Source of the DNA: Canna indica
Lineage: Eukaryota > Streptophyta > Magnoliopsida > Zingiberales > Cannaceae
NCBI GenBank assembly: GCA_034359265.1
Contig: CP136896.1
Coordinates: forward strand, 14,973,501 to 15,037,500
Length of the DNA: 64,000 nt
Direction of reading: 5' to 3'
Below the pieces are notes generated by a model. It was not told the DNA's origin. It ran no database searches and worked only from the letters and a program-made list of their open reading frames with translations. Made by a program: the position numbers and the translations under genes. Of this stretch, positions 10,808 to 20,989 are shown one piece after another (the first letter of the stretch is position 1; each line of letters starts with the position of its first letter).

Positions 10808-12087
10808 TGTAATACTCCCAATTATTCTAATATAAATTAATTTGTTTCAGCGGCGAAATTTAGATGCGCGTTTGAGCGAGGTGAGGAAAATGTCAGGTGA
10901 AGCGATTTAAGGTAAGGCCCTTTGCAAGCATGTAGTTATTTTATTTTTGAGGTATTAGTAGGTTGGGGTCGAGTGGGGCTCAAGTCGAGTCCGACGAATT
11001 TGTGTAGGTCAAGTTATGTGAATTGATAGTTTCTTAAGTTAGGAGGGCATTTTGGTAAAAACCAATTAAATGAAATAAAAATCACTTGCCTATCATACGC
11101 TTGGGCACTGTTCCCGAGGCATCCTAGGCGAGAGAGTGAGAGGAGGCCGTGGTTCTTGGTGTAGCCGGAGATCTTTACCACCGGAGGTCGTTGACGCAAG
11201 GAGTCGAGAGATCATCTTCCTCTTTGTTCTTCCTTCTGGGTGAGTGTGCTTGGAGCCCTAAAAGCTTTTTCTTTTCTCCCCTAGTAGCCGCCCCTTTTCC
11301 TTGATATAATCTGAAATTTTCTTGATTTTGTTGTGGTTTCATTCGAATACTCGTGGTGGGTAAGTGAAAGTATTTGGGTGAGGTGGAGACAGTGGAATTC
11401 TACCCTAAGGAGAACCCTAGCTTTCTAGGGCTGGCCGAACATAGATAGGGGGAAAAATCTTCTTCCGACTTGAGTTTTTGATGTCATGAATTACACCCTC
11501 CTGGTTTGGATTAATTTGAGCATGTTAGGGATTCACTAGAAACCTAGGCGCGACCAATTGTAGGGATGTCCTTATGTTGTAGGACGAGCGATTGTGGAAA
11601 TATGAAAAAGAGTATTCTATTAGATTTTTGGGGTACCACAATGACGTTTGGGTTAGGCAAGTTTCGAATAAGTGGAAGATACTTTTCATTAGGGACTTAT
11701 GATGAAACACGAATGAGTTGTGTTAGGAACTTAGTTTCGATTCTACACCTAGGGTCAACCTATGGTTGTCAAGTCTATCGAAAGGTAAAGGTTCGGAAAT
11801 TTTGTTCAAGAGCCTACCTCGTAGTGTGAATGAAATATGAATTATTAGAATAAAAACCTTGGGTTTGAGTGATAGAATCATGGTTAGTGAAATTGGCATG
11901 GTTAGGAGATGGAGCCGCCTCTATGTGCACCTAGTTATAGGTTATGTGGAAAGCATAAGATGCACTTTAAATTCTCAACCGAAGCATGTTAAAAATTAAA
12001 TTTATATGTTTATTTCAGTTTGGTCTCAATGGAAACATCTTGTAAATTACAGTATGTGGTATTTGAATTTTGGAAGGTAATAAGGTT
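10808..12087 (+). repeat. 3' LTR of gypsy A, part 1
   Basis: Begins TGTAATACTCCC after the purine tract, like TGTAATACCCGC at 55703. It is interrupted at 12087 by the copia solo LTR. The LTR resumes at 13748-13887 and 19770-20721. Short ORFs inside have no recognisable product. Confidence 0.8.
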
Positions 12088-13742
12088 TGTTGGCTTAAGA
12101 TTTTCAACATTGATCTTAATCTCGGTTTTGATGATAACAAATATGGAACTAATGTTTCATTGAGAAATCTTTCAGGTTCCAAGTTGGTTAGCGCATGACG
12201 TCCCCGATCGAAAAAATCGAAGAAATCGACAAGGACGCTCGTCGACGCTCGGGATTCTTCGAGAAGTTAGAGTTTAGGTTTAGAGTGTCTATGTTGTAAA
12301 TCCTCATGATGATGCATAAGAACCCAAAAACCAAACCCGAACCCCAAAACATGAAAACCCAAAAATCGTCCTGAAATTCACTAAGCCTAGGGAGCTCCTC
12401 AGAGGGCTATATAACCTAGATATTTTCTTGACACAAAAAATGGCGATAATTGTTCCTTGGGTAGAAACTAGATAACAAGGTATTTTTAAGGATTTTTTGA
12501 AAGCTTTTAGCCTACCCATATTTGAACCAGAAGATTAGAAAATTTCTATTTTTCGAAAATTTGTACAAGACCCCAAAAACTAGATTTTGATTCTTAAGTA
12601 TTTTGATTTTTTAGATATTTTTATTGAATCCAAATGGGGGGTAATCCTTATATAATATTTATGTTTAAAAGTTATTAACTTAAATATTATATAAGTAGAC
12701 TTAGCGAAGACGGAACCAAAAAATGAGCAAACAAGCAGAAAAACCCAAGAAGTGCAGTCTGCCCAGTTTCAGTCGATCGATCGGTCGGTCGACCAAATGG
12801 TGCCAAAAACTAGTCGTAGCCAATTCGATCGGCCGAAGTGTGCCAGAAAGTGGCAGTTTGCTTTCGATCGCTCGCTCGGTCGACCGACGATCGACCGGAC
12901 CTACGATCGGACGGCGGAAACGGCTAGTTTTCCACCCGTTGAACCGACTGTTTCATGTCATCTCCTCAAGGCTTATAAATAGAAGCCTTAGCAAGCCTTC
13001 CACCCCCAATTCAACATACCTTGAGCCATATTTTGATGATCCTTGAGCTTGATTGAGCCACCATTCTTGAAATCCCTAGTTTTGATCTTTCAACTCATTG
13101 ACTAAGTCTTGACTTCATTGATTCACCATCAAAGGCATCAAGAGAAGGCTAGGAAACTTTGTTTGGAGCTAAGTATTTTATTGGTTGATTTATTGCTCCA
13201 TTTGGTGTTGTATTTTCTTGTTTATTTCTTTGTATTTGAGCTTGTGTAAGACCTAGAGTGTGGGTCTTGAAATTGGGTGGTTGCCTTTGTGTTTGAGGCT
13301 TAATTCCACTGGTGTAAACTTAGTTTACTATGATTAGTTGAGTTATCCCTTGGGTTGAGGTGGAAGAGTGCTCTCGATAAGAAGGCGGAGACTTTCGGGT
13401 GTGAAAGTGCCTTAGGTTGAGAGTGAGACTCTTCGGGTCAAAGTCCTCGTTGTAAGGGAAACAAAACTAATCTAGTAAAGCTAAGTTTGGAAATCTTAAG
13501 CGGGGTGCTTAGGTAGTGGAGTAGGAATTGGGGCCGAACCACTATAAATCACTGTGTTTGTATTGCTTTTCTTGCGTTTGCTTAATTAGCATATTCTCTT
13601 TACTTCCGCTTGTTATTGGATTTGTTAAATTGCCTAAGTAACCAAGTAAATGATTAAAATCAGAATTATGCGAAAAAAATTAGTAAACACACTATTCCCC
13701 CCCCCCCCCCCCCGGCCTCTAGTGTGGTTATTTCAACCAACA
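12088..13742 (+). mobile_element. Ty1/copia (SIRE/Maximus-like) solo LTR
   Basis: A 1655-bp sequence starts TGTTGGCTTAAG and ends CCAACA. It is flanked by a perfect 5-bp duplication, AGGTT, at 12083-12087 and 13743-13747. No primer site or internal region follows, so it is a solo LTR left by recombination. It shares long text with the LTR at 48135-49664: GTTTTGATGATAACAAATAT, the AGAGTGCTCTC..AAGAAGGCGGAGAC block, GCGGGGTGCTTAGGTA and ACTATAAAT. It carries a cluster of GATCGATCGGTCGGTCGACC-type words (12770-12905) and a run of 17 C near its end (13697-13713) where the other LTR has five. Confidence 0.92.
12974..12982 (+). promoter_or_regulatory. TATA box in the solo copia LTR
   Basis: TATAAATAG is followed by a C/A-rich leader. 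The homologous LTR has TATAAATAC at the same relative place (48922). This is probably the Pol II promoter of the element; activity is unknown. Confidence 0.6.
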
Positions 13743-13747
13743 AGGTT

Positions 13748-13887
13748 ATATTTTTGTAATATTTTTGGAATGATAGATTGCAAGTTAACTCACGCAAGAA
13801 TTGATGTTTTCCTTGCTAAACATGCACTTGGATATCTACTTATAGTGGAGATTTTTACTTCATGGTCTATTTGGTAATGGGGATATT
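13748..13887 (+). repeat. 3' LTR of gypsy A, part 2
   Basis: A short LTR slice between the solo copia LTR and the CACTA element. Its last bases, ATT (13885-13887), are one half of the CACTA target duplication. Confidence 0.75.
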
Positions 13888-14817
13888 CACTACTAGAATA
13901 TTAGCTATCAGTCACGGGGCTCACCGACGGCCGCCTGGGCCATCAAAATCATTCACGGCTTTTCGACAACCGTAGGGGTCGTGGCTGATGTAACCAAATC
14001 AGTCGCGGCTCGTATACGGCCGCCCAAGGCCATCACTCATAGGTGATGGCGCGCACGGGGCACGAAATGAAATAACCTAGTAGCAACGGCTTAGGGGGGG
14101 CAAAGGGCCGTTAGAGATATAAGTAAGTAATTAGCCACGGTCAGAAGCGGTCGTCGCTTATTAATTGATGGTGCGAACGCGGCACGAAAATAAAAAACAT
14201 GTCACTGACGTCTGAGAGAGGGCTACACGACCATCGCTGATACTATTATTAGTTGTCCATGGTTTACCGACAGCTGATGGGCCGTCAGTGATAAACCTTT
14301 TTATTTGGGTTCGTGCCCGACCTTTCCTCTTTCCCCCGCTCTCTTCTCTCTCCGCTGCCGACCTTGTTGTCGCCACCGTCGTCGATCTTGTCCTGGCACC
14401 GACTTCACATCGTCGACGTCGCCTTCTCGCCGCTGTCGACGGAGACACCGCCCTCGCCCTCGCTGTCTACTCCCTCGCCCTCGTCGCCGCCGCCCCCTAT
14501 CCTCGATCGTCGTCTGCTCCCTCTCCCCTCTCCGGTCAGCACCGGCCATTTTTTTTAATAGATTAATTTATAATATATTTAGTTAAGTTATTGTTAGATT
14601 AATTATTTGTTAATCAGGTTTAATTAGTTTTGTTAATTACTGTTAATTAGTTTTGTTAATTAATGTTAATTAGTTTTGTTAATTAGGGTTAATGCTAGAT
14701 TTAATTAGTTTTTTTTGTTGTTAGATTAAATTTAGGTTAGTTTTAATGTTAGAGTTAGTTAATCAAGGGTAGAATAAATGTTAGGGTTAATTTTAGTTGT
14801 GTGTAATTATAATTTTG

Positions 14818-14930
14818 GAATCGTCCACTTTGGACTCGCGCGCACCGGAATCGTCCACTTTGGACTCGTGGCCAAATCGTCCACGGTGGACTCGCGCCGA
14901 AATCTTCTGCTGTGGACTTGCACCGACATC
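14818..14930 (+). repeat. Short tandem repeat in the CACTA element
   Basis: Three to four imperfect copies of a ~34-bp unit built on AATCGTCCACTTTGGACTCG. Each holds the small palindrome TCCACNNTGGA. It lies in the 5' subterminal part of the transposon and may bind transposase (inference). Confidence 0.6.
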
Positions 14931-15521
14931 CATAAATTTAGAAAAAAATCAAGACGAGTTGATACAATTCACGTACACATCGATGAGTAAAGTTTTAATT
15001 TTACAAAACCTTAGATCCGTTCGGGGGTTGTATGTTCGTGTAAACAAAGTAAATGATCGAAGTACAACCCTTGAATTGTCCCTAATTGGACAATTTAGGA
15101 ACATAGTTATTTATATTGCACTTAGTTTAATTCATTTAGTCATTATTCATTTTTAAATTTTGGCTTGTATCTCCCTTGTTCTTCGATACACGCCCAGATG
15201 ATATGCGTATTCGGAGAACTGTAGGGAAATGCTGCCGAAATTTAGAATGAAGTTAATAACTAAAAGAAAATTCTAAGTGCAATATAAATTACATGAATCC
15301 CGAATGGAATAGTACCATCCCACCTAAAGATATTGCCAACTTTTTGACAGAACATGTCAGGCGATCGAAGTTGGATGTGCCGACGAATTTATCGTGGAGC
15401 TATAACGGACGAATTTCGAGTATGCGTAACTTACTTTTTAAATTTCACCTACTCGAATCAAAAAATTCTTAGTGGTGATAAAATCTGATGTCCGTGCCGG
15501 AAATGTTCGAATATAAGATTT

Positions 15522-17320
15522 TTGGATCAGAAAACTGTCACAATGCATCTGTATACAAAAGGATTCACAGCAAAATATTTTGTATGGAATTATCACGCAG
15601 AGTCACGTCAAGTCGAGACGTCGAGCAATCCTATTGTCCAAACTCATGGTGAATCCTCTACCGTGGTTGTTTCTTCTTCCAATCCACCTAATCCTTGTAG
15701 AACAATGATTCTGTATAGTCTTGGTGGACAATTCCATTTAAATGACAATGTTGAGTCAGTAACTGAGACGGTACAGCTACCAGATACTACGATAATTGAA
15801 GTCATTGAAGAACAAGCTATGATACAGATTGAATTGCCGAATAAGAAGGCTGCAGAATTTTATGAGATATTGAAAGCTGTCGATGAACCTTTGTATGAGA
15901 ATTGTCCTAAATATACAAGATTTTCGGCAATGACACAACTCCTGAACATCAAGTCCGATTATAATATCAGCGGGGTTGCGTTTGATCGGATTGCATGCTT
16001 TATCAATGGTATGCTACCTCCAAATAACAAGTTTGAGCCAACTTTTTATAAGACAAAAAATTTGATGAGGAAATTGGGGTTTGGGTACGAAAAAATACAT
16101 GCGTGCCCAAATAACTACATTTTATATTATAAAGAAAATACATAGTTGGAGCAATGCTTGATATGTGAACATCCTCGTTACAAGGAAAAGAAATCGGTCC
16201 GACGAAAAAATATCCCCTTTAAGGTGCTTCGGTATTTTGCATTGACACCAAGGCTTTAAAGGTTATTCATGTCGGAAAAGACTACCCCCTATATGAGTCG
16301 GCATGCAAGAAGTCATAATGACACAGTAATGACTCATCCATCCGATAGTGAAGCATGAAAATATTTAGATAGATGTTATCCTTCATTTGCTATGGATACT
16401 AGAAATATCAAGTTGGGATTGTGCACAGATGATTTTAATCTGTTCGGTAATTCGGCAACTCTGTATTCAGTATGGCTAGTGCTGTTAAAAGTTTATAATT
16501 TATCACCCTCAATATGAATGAAAGATGAATTTATCTATCTTTCGATGATTATTCCGCGTCTTAGGGGTCCTCGGAAAGAAATTGACGTGTTTCTCTGGCC
16601 CCTAATTGGTGAACTGAAAACATTATGGGCTGAGGGAGTTGTCACTTATGATTGTCAACTGAAGCAAAACTTTACTTTACGAGCTGCTATATTGTGGACA
16701 ATCAATGATTTCTCAGCCTACGGCATATTGTCTGGTTGGAGCACGCATGGGCGACTCTCTTGTCCGTATTGCATGGAACACTCAAAAGCCTTCAGTCTTG
16801 AGAACGGTCGGAAAATTTCCTTCTTTGATTCTCATCGTCGATTCCTACCATCAATTTCCTTCTTTGATTCTCATCGTCGATTCCTACCATCTAACCATCA
16901 GTATCGAAGGAATCGTGACAAATTTACCAAGGGTAGAGTCGAAAGAGATGAGCCACCATCGATGTTGTCTAGTGAACAAATATTAGCACGTGTTGAATTA
17001 CTTCCAAAGATTATTTTTGGTCAGAATGTAAGAATTTCAGGCTTTGGTCAAACACATAACTTGGTGAAAAAAAAGTATCTTTTGGGAATTACTGTATTGG
17101 AGTTCATTACTGATTCAGCATAATTTAAATATCATGCACATTGAAAAAAGTATGTTTGATAATATTTTTAGCACTGTGATGGATATTCCCGGCAAAACTA
17201 AAGATAATGTGAAGGCCCAACATGATGTGAAAATACTTTGTAAGAGACCTGAGTTAGAGTTGCAAGAGGTCAACGGACGACTTCATAAGCCAAAGGCATC
17301 GTATGTGTTAAATAAATAAC
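15522..17320 (+). pseudogene. TNP2-like CACTA transposase, degenerate
   Basis: Reads as a plant TNP2 (Transposase_21) protein. Visible blocks are the N-terminal M-D-Q-K-T-V-T-M-H-L-Y-T region, then L-G-F-G-Y-E-K-I-H-A-C-P-N-N (ends near 16120), C-E-H-P-R-Y-K-E (16163), an interrupted middle with K-L-G-L-C-T-D-D-F-N-L-F-G (16410), then L-S-G-W-S-T-H-G-R-L-S-C-P-Y-C and F-D-S-H-R-R-F-L-P (16727-16890). The usual M-H-I-E-K-S-M-F-D-N-I continuation is at 17134. A 39-bp segment at about 16818-16895 is duplicated in tandem and in frame, repeating 13 residues. Stops near 16143, 16257, 16515 and 17120 and frame changes kill it. Family role: binds and cuts the CACTA ends. Confidence 0.88.
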
Positions 17321-17329
17321 AGATTAAAG

Positions 17330-18610
17330 ATGTGTATCAATGGATCAAAGAACTCAGATTACCCGATGGATATGCCTCAAACTTATCTCGATGTGTGAAC
17401 GTCGATGAAGGCAAAATATCGAGGATGAAGAGCCACGATTGTCATGTATTCATGCACATATTGCTTCCGGTCGCGTTTCGAGATCATCTACATGATAAGA
17501 TTTGAGGTCTGTTAATAGAATTAAGTATGTTTTTCGAAAAACATTTATTCAAATATCCTTCGAGTCGAAGATATGTCAGCACTTGAAAATAATATTGTTG
17601 AAATCATATGCAAGCTGGAGCAGTTTTTCCCTCCTGCATTTTTTGACTCGATGGAGCATCTACCAATACACTTGACATACGAGGCACAAGTTGGTGGCCC
17701 CGTTCAATACTGGTGGATGTACTTATTTGAAAGATACATGAATCGTCTGAAGAAAAAAGTAAAAAATGCAGTTGCAGTTGAAGGTTTCATATCATAAGCA
17801 TATATAATTCAAGAAATTTCAATATTCTGCTCATTCTATTTTGAATCCACCATCAAGACAAGACTTAATCGTCTTCTACGGAATGACGATGGGGGAGCTC
17901 GACCATCAGACAAAGGATCTCAACCATCAGATGGTTGTTTAAATACCTTTTGTTACCCTAGTCGTGCTTTGGATTCTCGTCCGTCTCGATTCTTTAACGA
18001 CGAAGAGTACCATTTGGCCTACTTGTATGTTTTACTAAATTGTCCAGAGATTGAAATGTTCATTGAAATATTTGACATCGAGATGGTGAAGAAATACTCA
18101 ATTTACAGTGATGAGGAATTAGAGAGATTATGCAATCGTGAGTTCCTTAATTGGTTTTGAGCTTACTGTACAGAACACATAGACAAAATAGATAACCAAA
18201 TCTTTCAATTTGCTAGGGAATCGGCACGACTTGTACAGTGTTATAACGATTATTTTATTAATGAATATAAATTTCACACACTTGAATATTCATCTACAAA
18301 AAAGATTATGAATGCTGGTGTCTGCGCCAGAGGGACAACGTACGCTGAATGTGATGTTGACTTTTACAGACTGTTGGAAGAAGTCATAGAATTGCAATTT
18401 TCGGATGGAAATCAGTTACCCTTTTTAAATATTAGTGGTTCGATACAAGCGATATGGGTATGAGAGTTCATCCAAAGTATAAACTTGTTGAGGTCAATTA
18501 CAAATCAAAATCGGCTTCAAATGAGCCATTTATATTGGCATCTCAAGCTAAACAAGTATATTATCTGCAGTACCCATCTTGAAAGAAAGATAGGGTAGAT
18601 TGGCGTGTAT
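17330..18610 (+). pseudogene. DUF4218/DUF4216-like C-terminal regions of the CACTA transposase gene
   Basis: Downstream of the TNP2 core, the frame gives K-S-H-D-C-H-V-F-M-H-I-L-L-P-V-A (17430) and L-E-Q-F-F-P-P-A-F-F-D-S-M-E-H-L (17607), then Y-W-W-M-Y-L-F-E-R-Y-M. These are hallmark strings of DUF4218, which follows TNP2 in many plant CACTA proteins. Further on, E-P-F-I-L-A-S-Q-A-K-Q-V-Y-Y (18525-18567) is the DUF4216 signature. Single stops (for example 17503, 17795, 18158) and a frame change interrupt it. The order TNP2, DUF4218, DUF4216 is the standard layout, so it was one gene with 15522-17320. Confidence 0.85.
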
Positions 18611-18955
18611 GAGACCTACACAAGGACCGTGATCGAGCGCGGAGGCACGCCATAGGAGTTTGGCGCGGGTGCATGGGTCGAGGTCGCAGGTGGCTGGGAG
18701 CACGACTGTGTTTATGGCTTTGTAGACAGTGGCCATGAACGCGTCGTGTTAGGGCCACTTGAGGCACCGACCCCTCCCGTTGCGGGTGAGAAGCCCTCGA
18801 CAGCGTGGATACATGACCAAAGTCGGATAACAGCCTTGGAGTCCGAGCTAACACAGCAGAGAGTGGCGATAGAGGAGCAGAGACGCGCGAATGACGAATT
18901 GAGACAGACAATGCAAAACATGAAGGCCCTCCTCACTCAGGCCTTCTACCGATGA
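18611..18955 (+). pseudogene. C-terminal end of a Ptta/En/Spm-type (Transposase_24) protein
   Basis: From 18611, G-V-Y-E-T-Y-T-R-T-V-I-E-R-G-G-T-P is followed by a stop (TAG near 18651). A 69-codon open stretch at 18746-18955 then encodes a predicted coiled coil (S-R-I-T-A-L-E-S-E-L-T-Q-Q-R-V-A-I-E-E-Q and onward to L-L-T-Q-A-F). The same E-T-Y-T-R-I-V-I-K-R-R-G-T-P text occurs in the second CACTA copy at 22144, where the preceding Transposase_24 domain is preserved. The N-terminal part is deleted here. In plant CACTA elements this protein is the accessory, DNA-binding-type factor (family-level inference). Confidence 0.7.
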
Positions 18956-19769
18956 TGTCGCAGCCGTCGTCCTCCTTGACCCAGTCGACGCTCCCGACCC
19001 AGTCGTTGTCGACTCCACCGCCTCGACCGCAATCGTGAGATGTATGTTCGTGTATTTTGATTATATTTTGTCACTTGTTAGCCTTCGTCTGAGGCTTAGA
19101 TACTTGATAGATGTTTATACTTTATATTTCATATTTTGATACTTGTTTGCCTCTGGTTTGAGGCTTATAGTTGTTTATATACTTATAGTTGTATATATAT
19201 GATATTTTGATACTTGTTTGCCTCATGTTTGAGGCTTAGATTGATGATATTTAAGTAAAACTTGTATGGTTGGTTGAAAATGTATGTGTATGATGTTTTG
19301 TGGTTGTAATCTGTGATTGTAAATAGATTGTAATGTATAAATATCATTGTACACATGAATTTTAAAATTTTAATTTTTTTCAGTTACAAGATATAACTTC
19401 AGTCACGGCTTACCCACGGCTGCCTATCACTAGGCCGTGGCTGAAAGTGTATCGTAAATGGATGATGGCCTGGGCAGTACCATATATCACAGTTGCTAAT
19501 GATATCACCGACGGCTAGCAGTCGCGGCTGATGTGTTTAAATCGGCGACAGCCATCGTGTGCCATCACTGATATGTTTAAATCAACGACAGCGCACGCAG
19601 TTGTCGCTGATGACTAGTTGTGACGATAGAGGTCGGCCTTCATAACTTATCTAAGACGTGTACATCAGTGACGATGTTTTGCGACAATCTGCACCGTCCG
19701 TGATAGTCACCACCAACGGTTCAGCCACGGCCGGAGCTGTCGGTGACAACGACAATTCTAGTAGTGATT

Positions 19770-20721
19770 TTTGGCAATCTGGTTTAACTATAAGTTTTTT
19801 ATTTACTGTTTAGTGGATTTATTTTATGCTTGTCATGGTCATGCTTGTGATTGAGACCAGGACATGATGAGCTGATCAGCAAATATGGTATGGCCTGGGA
19901 ACCTCGTGAGTGAGCCACGCTGACGACGAACTCGTAGTAGCAACTGGTTGGAGGGCTTTCCCAACTAGACTGGGGTTATTGAGACTAGATGGTCTGCCTA
20001 GCTCAGGAACCATGGGCGGAAAGCTCACTAGGCGTGACCTAGTGACCGACTCGTAAATTGCTTGGATGTGTGCATGTATTGACATATAGTTTCCTTCCTT
20101 TATTATTTAATTTTGGATTGGGTTGTTATGATATTGAAGTATTTATTTGATTCCTTGTATTATGAATTAATCACTAGGCTACATGGTTGGTTGATTACTG
20201 TTTGGATCTTACATATCTATGTTGTTACATTGCTTTATATATTTGTGGATCGTGGAGAGCTCAAGATCAAGCCACGCACTAAGTCCAATGTGGACTTACT
20301 ATTTGCTTTTTTTATTTCCTGGTAGCACTTGGTCAGAACCAGTAGAGGTACGGGAGTACTGTGTAGCGCAGTTGGGAGCAACAAGTTCAGGGCAGATCTC
20401 GTGACATGTCGGAGTTGGAGTCCGAGTCATGGTTTAAGTCATAATGAGTCTTTTAGTTGGACTTGCAAGTGTACTTTATTTTTCATTTATTATTTCAGAT
20501 ATTATTGAACTCACTTTTGGTATGGACATTTATGTTTTAATTTTTTTTTAAGTTGGTTGGAGTTGTTTTAATTTAATTTTTTTAAGTTGGTATTGTCGGG
20601 TTTTGATATTTGTTTAGTTGTTATCAATTTATATATATGATTCAGTGGTATTTTGGGTTAGGCTTCGGAGTACGGATGTGTACTTTGGTTGGTCATGTAG
20701 CCCTAGTTTTGGGGCGTGACA
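19770..20721 (+). repeat. 3' LTR of gypsy A, part 3 (LTR end)
   Basis: Continues the LTR after the CACTA insertion. It includes AGGGCTTTCCCAACTAG, comparable to AGGGCCTTCCTAGACCAG in the LTR near 60690, and the stretch matching the 5' LTR remnant. It ends GTTTTGGGGCGTGACA at 20721. Right flank is a copia LTR scrap. Confidence 0.8.
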
Positions 20722-20890
20722 CTATCCATATTTGACTCGGGAGATTTTAAAATTTTTGATTTTCGCAAATTAGTACTAGAACCTAAAATTTGGATTTTGA
20801 TCCTTAAGGATTTTAATTTTTTTTTGATATTTTTATTGAATTCAAATGGGGGTATTACCTTATTTACATTTATGTTTTAAAGTTAATGAA
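20722..20890 (+). repeat. Copia LTR fragment
   Basis: Matches 12514-12680 of the solo LTR by eye: CCATATTTGA, TTTTGATCCTTAAG against TTTTGATTCTTAAG, and ATATTTTTATTGAATTCAAA. The gypsy A element therefore seems to abut or sit in an older copia LTR of the same family. Confidence 0.6.
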
Positions 20891-20989
20891 GAATAAAAAT
20901 AAATAGAGACATTAATTTTGGTTAGCCTTAACAACAGGTTATCGTATATATTCAATTATTAAATATATCTATTAATCTATTATATATAA

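Larger units (their letters stand above)
13888..19766 (+). mobile_element. CACTA (En/Spm) transposon with degenerate TNP2 gene
   Basis: Terminal repeats CACTACTAGAA at 13888 and TTCTAGTAGTG ending at 19766 are flanked by the 3-bp duplication ATT (13885-13887, 19767-19769), as expected for CACTA elements. Subterminal regions of several hundred bases are full of short GTCRCGGCTGATG-like words in both orientations, the usual transposase-binding landscape of the superfamily. Inside are a TNP2-type transposase with DUF4218- and DUF4216-like regions (15522-18610), then the tail of a second transposase-related gene (about 18590-18955). Stops and frameshifts make it non-autonomous. It sits in the gypsy A 3' LTR, so it is younger than that insertion. 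Confidence 0.93.
5433..20721 (+). mobile_element. Ty3/gypsy chromovirus A (Tekay/Del-like), degenerate, with nested insertions
   Basis: The element runs 5' LTR remnant (5433-5806), degenerate Met-tRNA primer site (5810-5821), gag, protease, RT/RNase H, integrase with C-terminal chromodomain-like region, purine tract (10796-10807), and a 3' LTR from TGTAATACTC at 10808 to GGGGCGTGACA ending at 20721. The 3' LTR is cut by a copia solo LTR (12088-13742) and a CACTA element (13888-19766). Subtracting both leaves about 2.37 kb of LTR, close to the net LTR length of the related copy at 55703-61335. The gene order RT, RNase H, integrase is the Ty3 order. Many stops and frameshifts show that it is dead. 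Confidence 0.88.

Noticed and set aside
14161..14586. Cluster of Arg/Pro/Ser-rich ORFs on both strands
   Set aside because: GC- and CT-rich low-complexity sequence in the CACTA 5' region; all frames are open together, with no motif.
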